This document shows positions 1 through 7,157 of a stretch of 20,994 bases of DNA, piece by piece. The notes beneath the pieces are model-generated. The model was not told the DNA's origin. It was given only the letters and a program-made list of their open reading frames with translations, and searched no databases. Location: positions 1 through 20,994 of the forward strand of contig DTUH01000024.1 in NCBI GenBank assembly GCA_012964265.1, written 5' to 3'. The position numbers and the translations under genes were made by a program. This DNA is from Candidatus Lambdaproteobacteria bacterium. GTDB lineage: Bacteria; SAR324; NAC60-12. Within the stretch, counting starts at the first letter, position 1; the number at the start of each line of letters is the position of its first letter.

Positions 1-55
1 AGGATTTCGATCAGTTTTATTACTTGTTCCGCTTTTTTAAGCTCATCAATTTCAA
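1..55. repeat. exact 55-bp copy of internal yebC sequence
   Basis: Bases 1-55 are identical, in the same orientation, to 2808-2862 inside yebC. Identity stops at base 56 (a here, c at 2863). The copy sits just past the stop codon of the YgjP-like gene and has no reading frame of its own. Because it begins at the first base of the window, its true left limit is unknown. A perfect match of exactly 55 bases at a sequence end is what a de Bruijn assembler run at k=55 leaves at a graph branch, so an assembly edge is more likely than a biological duplication. Confidence 0.9.
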
Positions 56-59
56 ACAA

Positions 60-782
60 TTATGACGCAATTGCTAAACTGTGCAACTCTTTCCGATGGA
101 GTTTCCAGTCAGGATAAAACTGATTCATCAACGCCTTGAATCTGTTGTTATGACTTGCTTCCAGCAGATGTACTAATTCATGGACGACAATATATTCCAG
201 ACATTGAGGTGACTTTTTGGCTAACTCCAGATTGAAGCGAATTTTACGTGTTTTAGGAGTACAACTACCCCATCTGGTTTTCATGCTGCGAATGTAAAAG
301 TTACTTACAAAAACGTTTAAGATAATTTCCCATTTGTTGATAAGAGGCGGGATTAACTGCATGAGTTGCTGACGGTACCACTCATTTAAGACCGAACGCC
401 GCATTTCAGTTTGAGCTTCTGCAGGTACGTTTAGAATTATTTCCTGATTGACAAACTCTGCAAACGGAGATTTGTTGTTTTCAATTACTCTTAAAGGATA
501 GCTGCTGCCTCTGAAGTAATGAATTTCATGATTTAGATATTGGTCAGGAATTTGATACACCTTTTTGTGCATCTTTTGTCTCTGTTTTCTGATCCAATCA
601 AGTTTAGCAATTGCAAATTTACTTATTTTTTCCTGGCTCAAATGTAAGGGAGCAGAAATACGAACCTTACCGTCGGGGGGGCAAACCCTCAAATTAATAT
701 TTCTGATTTTTTTGTGTGTAATTTCTGCGTCAAAATCATCCAGTTTAATTGTAATTGGGATTCGATTTTGTGTTTTTTTCAT
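60..782 (-). CDS. YgjP/DUF45-family zinc metallopeptidase-like protein
   Basis: This encodes about 240 residues of the YgjP (DUF45, M48-like) family, predicted zinc metallopeptidases whose substrates are poorly known. The C-terminal third holds the family signature: a RWGSC motif about 30 residues before the zinc site, then HELVH (residues 201-205 from the chosen start) with a third likely ligand His in the following ASHNNRF. I chose the ATG at 782 because the protein then begins MKKTQNRIPI and has the usual family length. The frame stays open upstream to a GTG at 956, but those 58 extra residues do not resemble the family start and no good ribosome-binding site precedes either position. A run of seven C (coding strand) lies in the Cys-Pro-Pro codons near 675-681. 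It is probably the last gene of the ssb segment. Family call is firm; the start is uncertain. Confidence 0.82.
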   Translation of the reverse strand: MKKTQNRIPITIKLDDFDAEITHKKIRNINLRVCPPDGKVRISAPLHLSQEKISKFAIAKLDWIRKQRQKMHKKVYQIPDQYLNHEIHYFRGSSYPLRVIENNKSPFAEFVNQEIILNVPAEAQTEMRRSVLNEWYRQQLMQLIPPLINKWEIILNVFVSNFYIRSMKTRWGSCTPKTRKIRFNLELAKKSPQCLEYIVVHELVHLLEASHNNRFKALMNQFYPDWKLHRKELHSLAIAS

Positions 783-1072
783 TGGACGACACTTTTCCGC
801 AAACAATGAGTTCAGTTTAAAACTTTCCAGCATTGAAGCGAGGTCCACGGTTTTAAGTGAAAACTTCTTAAATGGCATAGCTGCTGATCTTTGTGCTATT
901 GTATTATATTGGGGCTTGGGAAATAGCTCGGTCAATGGTGAAAATACCGACTTCACACAAATTTGGAGAGTTGTGGGGGGCCTTAATAGTCCAAAATAAT
1001 GCGAGACCCAAATTACAATTATTCCATGTACTGCAATTTAACTTATTTCAGCAAAATGGCCTGTAGAAAAAG
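783..1072. other. gap between ssb and the YgjP-like gene
   Basis: This is 290 bases if the YgjP-like gene starts at 782. Part of it (783-956) is an open extension of that gene's frame and could be coding if a GTG start at 956 is used. The remainder is AT-rich with one short G run near 973-978. I saw no convincing terminator hairpin, promoter pair or RNA gene. The open reading frame on the opposite strand here reads across both the gap and the gene and has no recognisable content. Confidence 0.4.
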
Positions 1073-1540
1073 TTAAAACGGGATATCATCTTTGATGTAA
1101 TCATCACCCTGCGGAGCCTCATTTGAATTTGCAGAATCAACTGGAGCTGAAGTAACCGGCGGTGCAGATGAAGTTGCTGAATATTCAGTGGAACTGCCAC
1201 TTTCAGGATTTTTTGAATCGAGAAACTGCATGATTGTAACTACAACCTCAGTTTTGTAATGCTTCTGTCCCTGTTGATCTTCCCAGTCTCTGGTCTGCAA
1301 ACGTCCTTCAACATAGACTTGTGAGCCTTTCTTCAAATAAGACTGTGCCAGATCGGCGAGCCTTTCCCATAACACAAGACTGTGCCATTCGGTGCGTTCC
1401 TGTTTTTCACCCTGTTTATCAGTCCAATAATCGTTAGTTGCAATGGTGACATTTGCGACCGCACTACCGGATTGAGTGTAACGGATTTCGGGGTCTTGTC
1501 CCAATCTTCCAATTAACATTACTTTGTTAAGGTTTGCCAT
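1073..1540 (-). CDS. ssb: single-stranded DNA-binding protein SSB
   Basis: This encodes a 155-residue SSB, which coats single-stranded DNA in replication, recombination and repair and recruits partner proteins. The OB-fold fills about residues 1-110 and begins MANLNKVMLIGRLGQDPEIR, a textbook SSB start. It is followed by a Ser/Pro/Ala-rich flexible linker and the acidic tip DDIPF (151-155), the docking site for partner proteins. An AGGAG Shine-Dalgarno sequence stands a few bases before the ATG at 1540. The gene follows ruvA by 40 bp, the place where ruvB often lies in other bacteria, so it probably shares the transcript of the recombination genes. Length and motifs are normal. Confidence 0.97.
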   Translation of the reverse strand: MANLNKVMLIGRLGQDPEIRYTQSGSAVANVTIATNDYWTDKQGEKQERTEWHSLVLWERLADLAQSYLKKGSQVYVEGRLQTRDWEDQQGQKHYKTEVVVTIMQFLDSKNPESGSSTEYSATSSAPPVTSAPVDSANSNEAPQGDDYIKDDIPF

Positions 1541-1580
1541 TTTTTCTCCTGATTATTTGTTTTAGAAATGTGCTTCTGTT

Positions 1581-2198
1581 CTAACGTAATGGAGCCAATA
1601 ATGAAAGTGCTTTTTTCAGTCTGACTTCAAAAGTTAAATCTGAACTGCCTGATTCCCTGAGAACAGCCATGATTTCCTTTTCTGAATAACCAAGATTTTT
1701 CAAAGCAGAAAAAATCGCGTCAATTCCCTTCCCAGCCAGAACTCCTCCAGTTTGGATGCCTCCCTCGAATCCGGACTCAATTTCGATAATTGGGTGGCGT
1801 TTCAATTGATCTTTCAAATCAAGACACAACTTTGCCGCAGTCTTTTTACCAATTCCGGGAACCTGACTAAAACTCTCGGTGCTGTTCTGGAGAACCGCAT
1901 CCACCAACTGACGTGGGGAAAGTACTGAAAGCACTGCCAAGCCCAACTTCGGACCAACTCCAGAAGTTTTGATTAACATTGTAAATAACTCTTTTTCCTC
2001 TATATTCTGGAATCCATATAGAGATAAATCATCCTCCCTGACATTAGTATAAATATGCAAAGTCAGAAATTCTTCCGGAGTTGCCTTTACAGAAAGTTGT
2101 TTTGTCACATGAACTGCGTAACCTACACCACCTGATGTTTTGAGAACAATTAAATTTGCTTCTGAACGCAGGATTTGTCCTTCAAGGTAAGCGATCAT
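1581..2198 (-). CDS. ruvA: Holliday junction branch migration protein RuvA
   Basis: This encodes a 205-residue RuvA. RuvA tetramers bind four-way junctions and load the RuvB motor, which drives branch migration before RuvC cleavage. The N-terminal OB domain begins MIAYLEGQI. The middle carries two helix-hairpin-helix motifs, one around the TSGVGPKLGL segment and one around VPGIGKKTA. The C-terminal domain III, which contacts RuvB, includes the LGYSEKEI segment. The gene lies 43 bp after ruvC. No ruvB follows in this window, so the motor must be encoded elsewhere. The ribosome-binding site before the ATG is weak. Confidence 0.96.
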   Translation of the reverse strand: MIAYLEGQILRSEANLIVLKTSGGVGYAVHVTKQLSVKATPEEFLTLHIYTNVREDDLSLYGFQNIEEKELFTMLIKTSGVGPKLGLAVLSVLSPRQLVDAVLQNSTESFSQVPGIGKKTAAKLCLDLKDQLKRHPIIEIESGFEGGIQTGGVLAGKGIDAIFSALKNLGYSEKEIMAVLRESGSSDLTFEVRLKKALSLLAPLR

Positions 2199-2241
2199 GA
2201 GAGATGTTGCATAATGTGGTTCAGTTCAGGCGGTTACCAAG

Positions 2242-2739
2242 TTAATGCAACTGATTCAGGAAAAGCCCCAAATGGGCATGCGTGATTGCCACGGCAAGTG
2301 CGTCCGCCTCATCTTCCTGAAGTACGTTCTGTAAATTCAACAGAATCTTGACCATGTGTTGAACTTGAGATTTTTCTGCACGTCCTACACCAACGACTGT
2401 TTGTTTGACTTTCAGAGCTTGATACTCATGAACTGGTAATTGATGCTCTGAAAATTTCAGTAAAATAACTCCGCGTGCATGCCCTAAAGTAAGAGCAGAC
2501 TGTGCATTTTTTGCAAAAAATATTTTTTCAACTGCTCCGCAATCCGGATGGAATTCCTCAATTATTTTTTCCAGTTCACTTGAGAGCGTAAACAAACGAT
2601 CCGCAAGTGTATTTTTTGCGTTAAGTTTGATACATCCACTTGCTAAACGGCGGGTGCGGTTTCCTGACTGTTCGATCAGTCCGTAACCGGTGTTCCTGCT
2701 TCCGGGATCTATTCCTAAAATTCGCAGAGAATCAACCAA
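2242..2739 (-). CDS. ruvC: crossover junction endodeoxyribonuclease RuvC
   Basis: This encodes a 165-residue Holliday-junction resolvase that nicks two opposing strands symmetrically in the RuvABC complex. The RNase H-like fold shows all four expected acidic residues: D11 in GIDPGS, E71 in VEKIFF, and D143 and D146 in EDEADALAVA. The start appears to be a TTG at 2739 that overlaps the end of yebC by 8 bp. No ATG or GTG lies in a suitable place, and the conserved ILGIDPG begins only seven residues in. This overlap points to translational coupling with yebC. Function is clear; the exact start is less so. Confidence 0.95.
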   Translation of the reverse strand: MVDSLRILGIDPGSRNTGYGLIEQSGNRTRRLASGCIKLNAKNTLADRLFTLSSELEKIIEEFHPDCGAVEKIFFAKNAQSALTLGHARGVILLKFSEHQLPVHEYQALKVKQTVVGVGRAEKSQVQHMVKILLNLQNVLQEDEADALAVAITHAHLGLFLNQLH

Positions 2740-3484
2740 GTTCTGCCATTACGTTTTCGCTGATGTCAAAATTGGAATGAACGCTGTTCACGTCGTCATC
2801 ATCTTCCAGGATTTCGATCAGTTTTATTACTTGTTCCGCTTTTTTAAGCTCATCAATTTCAACACGATTTTGCGGATTCCAGATCACTTCCGCACTAAGC
2901 ATGGCAACATCTTTTTCTTCAAGGTATGAGCGGACTAGATCAAAATCTTCAGGTGCGGTTATGACCTGAAACGAATCAGGATTTTCGGTTTTTAGATCCT
3001 CTGCACCTGCTTCCAGAATTAATTCTGTCAGCGAGTCTTCGTCAATAACAGTTTTGTCGACTATGATAGAACCAAGACGGTCAAACATATATTGAACTGA
3101 ATTAGCTGAACCTAAATTCCCATTATATTTATTGAAGGCATGTCGTACCGACGCGATGGATCGGTTTCGATTGTCAGTCATTACCTCAACAATAATCGCA
3201 ACATTGTGTGGGCCGTATCCTTCGTAAATTATTTCCTCATATATCACTCCGTCCAATTCTCCCGCCCCTTTTTTAATGGCACGGTCGATATTGTCTTTGG
3301 GCATACTTTGGCTTTTTGCGTTGGCGACTGCAGTACGCAAACGTGGATTTGCGTCAAGTTCGCTGCCTCCCATTCTTGCTGCAATAGTGAGCTCCTTAAT
3401 CAATTTTGTAAATACTTTACCACGTTTAGCATCCTGTGCTGCCTTTCGATGCTTGATTGTACTCCATTTACTGTGTCCAGACAT
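2732..3484 (-). CDS. yebC: YebC/PmpR family protein (TACO1-like)
   Basis: This encodes a 250-residue protein of the YebC/PmpR/TACO1 family. Members have been described as DNA-binding regulators, and others as translation factors that help ribosomes through difficult sequences. The family start MSGHSKWSTIKHRKA is exact, followed by KRGKVFTKL and the MPKDNIDRAIKKG segment. It lies directly upstream of ruvC, the usual yebC-ruvC order, and overlaps it by 8 bp. Bases 2808-2862 within it recur exactly at window positions 1-55. No clear Shine-Dalgarno sequence precedes the ATG, although a TATAAT box lies about 65 bp upstream. The family call is secure; whether it acts on transcription or translation cannot be read from sequence. 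Confidence 0.96.
   Translation of the reverse strand: MSGHSKWSTIKHRKAAQDAKRGKVFTKLIKELTIAARMGGSELDANPRLRTAVANAKSQSMPKDNIDRAIKKGAGELDGVIYEEIIYEGYGPHNVAIIVEVMTDNRNRSIASVRHAFNKYNGNLGSANSVQYMFDRLGSIIVDKTVIDEDSLTELILEAGAEDLKTENPDSFQVITAPEDFDLVRSYLEEKDVAMLSAEVIWNPQNRVEIDELKKAEQVIKLIEILEDDDDVNSVHSNFDISENVMAELG
2808..2862. repeat. internal yebC segment duplicated at window start
   Basis: This 55-base stretch, coding for the DELKKAEQVIKLIEIL region of YebC, is the partner copy of bases 1-55. Here it sits in an intact reading frame with normal flanks, so this is the genuine copy. Confidence 0.9.
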
Positions 3485-3549
3485 GACAATCTTTTTTTAT
3501 GAATTTGTGATGTTTGACCTGCCAGATACTCTAAAATATCTTAATACAG

Positions 3550-3577
3550 ATTATACTAAATCAGACAATGCGTCCAA
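3550..3577 (-). promoter_or_regulatory. candidate promoter upstream of yebC
   Basis: Read on the minus strand, a perfect TATAAT lies at 3555-3550, with TTGGAC at 3577-3572 and a 16-base spacer. The -35 match is only 3 of 6. It straddles the rimO stop codon and would give a start about 60 bases upstream of yebC. This would let the yebC-ruvC-ruvA block be transcribed separately from rimO. The call is inference from two short motifs. Confidence 0.3.
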
Positions 3578-4934
3578 TCAAATCATACGCGTGGGCTTCG
3601 GTAATTTCAACATTATGGAAAGTTCCTGGACGAGCCGTCCCTTCATTGATATAGACAAGACCATCTACATCCGGACCTTGAAATTCACTTCGGCCTTGAA
3701 GCAGCAAGTCACTTTCTTCACTTATTCCATCCAGCAGAACTTTCATTTTTTTGCCAATGTAGTTTTTATTTCTGTGGCTGCTGACTTTTTGTTGCGCTTC
3801 CATCAGTCGGTTGCGCCGTTCATTTTTTAGAGCATTTGGAACAGGATCTCCCCATTTTGCTGAGCGGATATTATCTTCATGAGAATATGAAAAAACTCCA
3901 ACGTGCTGAAAATGTCCCTCAGACACAAATTCAAGCATTTCCTCGAAATTCTCTTCAGTTTCGGTCGGAAAACCAACAATAAATGTGGTGCGCCAGGCCG
4001 CATCCGGAAGATATGATTTAATTTCCTGCATCTTATTTTCAATTTGCCGACGGTTAATTTTTCGGTTCATTGCTTTCAGGACGTCATTGTTGATATGTTG
4101 AAACGGCATATCAAGGTAACGGCAAAATCTTTTGTCAGCTGCGATAATTTCCAGTGCTTCAGTAGTGAAAGTGTTGGGATAACAATAAAAAAGCCTTATC
4201 CAGAAATCACCTTCAATTTTACTGATACTTTTTAAAAGCGTCGCGAGTCCTGTGCCGTTCTTAAAATCTTTTGCGTAAGATGATGTGTCCTGTGAAATTA
4301 AATTAAATTCCTTCACACCTTTTTCAGTAAGATTCCGGATTTCTGTTACAATGGAATTGACAGTGCGGCTACTGAAATTACCTCTTAAAGAAGGAATGTT
4401 ACAAAACGAACACATGTTGGAGCAACCTTCTGCAATCTTCAGATAAGCATAATGATGCGGTGTAGTTTGGATCCGCGCCTGTTCTTCAAATTGTTTGTAA
4501 TGAGGTTTTTTGTGAAGAGATATTTGTGAGTTTCCGGAACCTTCGTACATTGAATGAATCAGTTCAGGAATCTTTTCAAATCCGTTTGAACCAAGCAGGC
4601 CGTCCAATTCCGGAATCTGCTTTGCAAGACTATCCTGGTAACGCTGAGTCAAACAACCTGTTGCGACCAATTTTTCACAGTTTCCGCTGCTTTTGAAATC
4701 GCTGAGATCAAGAATCCTGTTGATTGATTCCTCACTTGCCACAGTCAAAAACGCACAGGTATTGACAATAATGACTTCCGCAACTTCCGGATTCATCGTC
4801 AACTCAAAATCATGTTTTTTCAGACTGGCCAGCATGATTTCAGAATCAACACGGTTTTTGGCGCACCCCAATGTCTCCAGATAAATTCGCTTCTTTGCTT
4901 GTGAAGGCGATACAGAAACAGGATTGGAAGGCAT
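3561..4934 (-). CDS. rimO: ribosomal protein S12 methylthiotransferase RimO
   Basis: This encodes a 457-residue radical-SAM methylthiotransferase. RimO adds a methylthio group to a conserved aspartate of ribosomal protein S12. The N-terminal UPF0004 domain carries three cluster-binding cysteines, C24 (TLGCAKN), C60 (NTCAF) and C94 (TGCL). The radical-SAM motif is C171, C175, C178 in EGCSNMCSFC. A TRAM-like domain fills the C-terminus. Features such as ETLGCAKNRVDSE and the downstream GFPTETEENF favour RimO over the tRNA enzyme MiaB. It begins 88 bp after the ribosomal cluster, past a terminator-like hairpin. Its target gene rpsL commonly lies just upstream of fusA, which would put it just outside this window. 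No strong ribosome-binding site is visible. Confidence 0.94.
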   Translation of the reverse strand: MPSNPVSVSPSQAKKRIYLETLGCAKNRVDSEIMLASLKKHDFELTMNPEVAEVIIVNTCAFLTVASEESINRILDLSDFKSSGNCEKLVATGCLTQRYQDSLAKQIPELDGLLGSNGFEKIPELIHSMYEGSGNSQISLHKKPHYKQFEEQARIQTTPHHYAYLKIAEGCSNMCSFCNIPSLRGNFSSRTVNSIVTEIRNLTEKGVKEFNLISQDTSSYAKDFKNGTGLATLLKSISKIEGDFWIRLFYCYPNTFTTEALEIIAADKRFCRYLDMPFQHINNDVLKAMNRKINRRQIENKMQEIKSYLPDAAWRTTFIVGFPTETEENFEEMLEFVSEGHFQHVGVFSYSHEDNIRSAKWGDPVPNALKNERRNRLMEAQQKVSSHRNKNYIGKKMKVLLDGISEESDLLLQGRSEFQGPDVDGLVYINEGTARPGTFHNVEITEAHAYDLIGRIV

Positions 4935-4970
4935 AAACGGTTAATTTAAAGCAGTCAAAATGGAAGGAGT

Positions 4971-4996
4971 AAAAATGGTTCCTTGAATAAGGAGCC
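4971..4996 (-). terminator. probable intrinsic terminator after rplQ
   Basis: On the minus strand GGCTCCTT - ATTC - AAGGAACC forms an 8-position stem (4996-4977) with one C-A mismatch and a four-base loop. It is followed by A and five T (4976-4971). It lies about 27 bases past the rplQ stop, where the ribosomal transcript should end. The stem is short, so some read-through into rimO is likely. Confidence 0.55.
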
Positions 4997-5022
4997 TTTA
5001 GAAGGAAGGGGTATTATATTTT

Positions 5023-5931
5023 TCAGTCGGATGTCTTTTTCTCTGAATCTATTTCTTCGTGAACAGCTTGTTCTAAAATCACCTTGGCATCATTTTGCAC
5101 AGGAACAACTTCATCCGGAACTGCTGCTTCAGTTTCAACTTTGGTTTCAGCAGGTGCCGTCTCTTCCGGAACTTCTATTACTTCCGGAGTTACTTCTACA
5201 TCACTTTGATCCGGAACAGCTTCAGCCGCAATCTCATCTTTGGTTTCCATTTCGGTTTCGGCTGACGCAGTCTCTTCCGGAACTTCTATTACTTCCGGAG
5301 TTACTTCTGTATCACTTTGTTCCGGAGCAACTTCAGCCGCAATCTCATCTTTTGTTTCTACTTCATGCTCGTCTCGCGTCGTCTCGACCTGAACTTCAGC
5401 GGTTTCAGCGGTTTCGTCGGACTCGTTTTTTTCAGGATCAACTTCTTGTTCTTCCGGAGTTGTTGACTCAGTCCGGACTTCCTCACTGACTTCTTTGAGA
5501 ATGGTACTTTCTTTTTTCTGGGGCTTTTTCTTTTTGCCTGACTGTGATTTTAAATCACTTAACTGATCTGCTTCACTACCAAGCAATTGTATAATTGCCA
5601 TCTCAGAGTTATCACCGAGTCTGTTTTTACCCAATTTAATAATCCTTGAATATCCCCCATTGCGATCTTTGTAACGTTCAGCCAATTCTTCGAAAAGTTG
5701 AGACATAGCTTCTTTACTTTTCACAAAACGCAAAGCCTGACGTCGTGCATGCAAGTCACCCTGTTTTCCCCAACTGATCATTTTCTCAAGCGGTTTGCGG
5801 ACTTCTTTCGCTCTTGCAAGCGTGCATGTGATTTGACCAATCTCCAGAATAGACGTGACCATGTTACGCATCATGGCACGGCGATGCGACGTAGTTACTC
5901 CTAAACGGTTTCCAGCTTTTAAATGTCGCAT
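5023..5931 (-). CDS. rplQ: 50S ribosomal protein L17 with long acidic C-terminal tail
   Basis: This encodes a 302-residue L17; typical L17 is about 115-130 residues. Residues 1-120 are the normal 50S protein, starting MRHLKAGNRLG, with LEKMISWGKQGDLHARRQAL and the closing GDNSEMAIIQLLG. A lysine-rich hinge (132-140) follows. The remaining 160 residues are dominated by Glu, Val, Thr, Pro and Ala and are probably disordered. They include a 37-residue tandem repeat (192-228 and 229-265) and a decayed third partial copy. The frame is uninterrupted, so the tail is not a frameshift product. It follows rpoA by 14 bp. L17 sits near the peptide exit tunnel, so a negatively charged tail would project from that face of the ribosome; this is inference. 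Confidence 0.96.
   Translation of the reverse strand: MRHLKAGNRLGVTTSHRRAMMRNMVTSILEIGQITCTLARAKEVRKPLEKMISWGKQGDLHARRQALRFVKSKEAMSQLFEELAERYKDRNGGYSRIIKLGKNRLGDNSEMAIIQLLGSEADQLSDLKSQSGKKKKPQKKESTILKEVSEEVRTESTTPEEQEVDPEKNESDETAETAEVQVETTRDEHEVETKDEIAAEVAPEQSDTEVTPEVIEVPEETASAETEMETKDEIAAEAVPDQSDVEVTPEVIEVPEETAPAETKVETEAAVPDEVVPVQNDAKVILEQAVHEEIDSEKKTSD
5137..5358 (-). repeat. 111-bp tandem repeat in rplQ tail
   Basis: Two direct copies of a 111-base unit lie at 5248-5358 and 5137-5247. By hand alignment they match at about 97 of 111 positions without gaps. They encode 37-residue acidic repeats, each containing EVTPEVIEVPEETA. Because 111 is a multiple of three, copy-number change would keep the frame. 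Confidence 0.88.
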
Positions 5932-5945
5932 CGTTGATTTATGTT

Positions 5946-7076
5946 CTAATTTTTTTCGTGAGGGTTATTCAATGGATCAAAATTTTCCAGGGAAGTTCCC
6001 AGCGACAATCCCATATCTGTCAGGATTACTTTAATTTCATTCAGGGACTTCCGACCAAAGTTTTTAGTTTTGAGCATTTCCTGTTCGCTCTTCCGGACAA
6101 GGTCACCGATGGTTTCAATCTTCGCATTTTGCAGGCAGTTGATAGAACGTACCGACAGTTCAAGTTCGCTTACACTACGATACAAATTTTCATTCAATGG
6201 TTCGTCTTCAACTTCTTCTTCAGGTTCGTCCTTTATTCTGCTTTCATCAAAGTTAATAAAAACATCCATGTGTTCTTTAATGATTTTTGCGGCATAGGCC
6301 AGACTGTCTGTTGGTTTTACTGAACCATTTGTCCACAACTCAAAATTCAAGCGGTCATAGTCTGTTTTTTGATCAACTCGCGAATTTTCAACTTCATAGT
6401 TAATTCGGGTTACAGGAGAATGGTTTGAATCAACGTATATTGTGCCTACAGGTAATTCCTCCTGCTGATTTTCTTCCGAAGTGATGTAGCCTTTGTTGAA
6501 ACGTGAATACATGGTCATGCTGACGGTTGCGCCTTTTTGCAAAGTTGCCAAAAACAAATCCGGATTCAAAACTTCTGCTTTTTCAAAAGTTGAAATGTCA
6601 CCTGCTTTTATTACACAAGGACCTTCACCGATGAGTTCCAGTTCAATGATTTCATCAACAAATTGTTCAATTTTCAGTTCCTTAATATTGAGGATGACTT
6701 GTACCATGTCCTCAACTATTCCCGGAATGTTGCTGAATTCGTGCGTTACACCGTCAATCTGTACAGCAAAAACTGCTGATCCCCTGATTGAAGAAAGGAG
6801 AACCCGTCTCAACGAATGACCAATCGTCATTCCAAATCCAGGCTCTAAAGGATCCATTGTAAACTTTCCATAATCTGCTTTTAAGCTGTCTTGCTCAAAC
6901 TGTAGTTTTGACGGTTTTGCAATTGCCATCCAATTTTTTGCAAAGAAGGGATTTTCTTCTTCGACACCTTCCTCACCCTCATCATCCAAGTTTGTTTCAG
7001 CTATTTGAGCATCTTCCGGAATGGCAGTTTCTGCCTCCGGATCTGCTGTTTCTATTGTTTCATTTATTTCAGACAT
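5946..7076 (-). CDS. rpoA: DNA-directed RNA polymerase subunit alpha with acidic N-terminal extension
   Basis: This encodes a 376-residue alpha subunit, whose N-terminal domain dimerises and scaffolds beta and beta', while the C-terminal domain binds UP elements and regulators. The canonical N-terminal domain begins around residue 48 (KNWMAIAKPSKL) and includes FGMTIGHSLRRVLLSS. The C-terminal domain includes LELSVRSINCLQNA and KNFGRKSLNEI. Before it lie about 45 extra residues with 17 Asp/Glu in the first 42 and no Lys or Arg. I chose the ATG at 7076 because GGGGTG just upstream looks like its ribosome-binding site; a GTG at 7082 is the alternative. An ATG at the NWM methionine would remove the extension but also the conserved NW. 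It follows rpsK by about 98 bp, with rpsD missing between. Confidence 0.95.
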   Translation of the reverse strand: MSEINETIETADPEAETAIPEDAQIAETNLDDEGEEGVEEENPFFAKNWMAIAKPSKLQFEQDSLKADYGKFTMDPLEPGFGMTIGHSLRRVLLSSIRGSAVFAVQIDGVTHEFSNIPGIVEDMVQVILNIKELKIEQFVDEIIELELIGEGPCVIKAGDISTFEKAEVLNPDLFLATLQKGATVSMTMYSRFNKGYITSEENQQEELPVGTIYVDSNHSPVTRINYEVENSRVDQKTDYDRLNFELWTNGSVKPTDSLAYAAKIIKEHMDVFINFDESRIKDEPEEEVEDEPLNENLYRSVSELELSVRSINCLQNAKIETIGDLVRKSEQEMLKTKNFGRKSLNEIKVILTDMGLSLGTSLENFDPLNNPHEKN

Positions 7077-7118
7077 CTGCACCCCAGTAAAGTTTTCTGG
7101 TTTTATTCAACCAAAAAT

Positions 7119-7157
7119 ACAAAACTGCTGTGGAACTAATCTTCCAAACAGTTTTGT
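7119..7157 (-). promoter_or_regulatory. inverted repeat in the rpsK-rpoA gap
   Basis: On the minus strand a perfect 9-bp stem (ACAAAACTG with CAGTTTTGT) encloses a second 5-bp stem (TGGAA/TTCCA) with a six-base loop, separated by a small asymmetric internal loop. A T-rich stretch follows (TATTTTTGG). It could be a weak terminator, an attenuator or a processing site between rpsK and rpoA. The base pairing is seen directly; the role is inference. Confidence 0.4.

Noticed and set aside
783..956. N-terminal extension of the YgjP-like protein to a GTG at 956
   Set aside because: The 58 residues do not fit the family and no ribosome-binding site precedes the GTG. I kept the ATG at 782 but note the uncertainty.
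565..999. Plus-strand open frame of 144 codons opposite the YgjP-like gene
   Set aside because: It has no recognisable domain, overlaps a gene with clear family motifs on the other strand, and lacks a ribosome-binding site. I treat it as a shadow.
4945..4985. GGAAGGAG followed by AAAAATG on the plus strand as a small gene
   Set aside because: The frame stops after two codons, and the region is better read as the terminator tail of rplQ on the other strand.
4983..5489. Plus-strand open frame rich in Leu, Pro and Gln opposite the rplQ tail
   Set aside because: Its composition and internal repeats are simply the antisense reading of the acidic repeat in L17. The start has no support.
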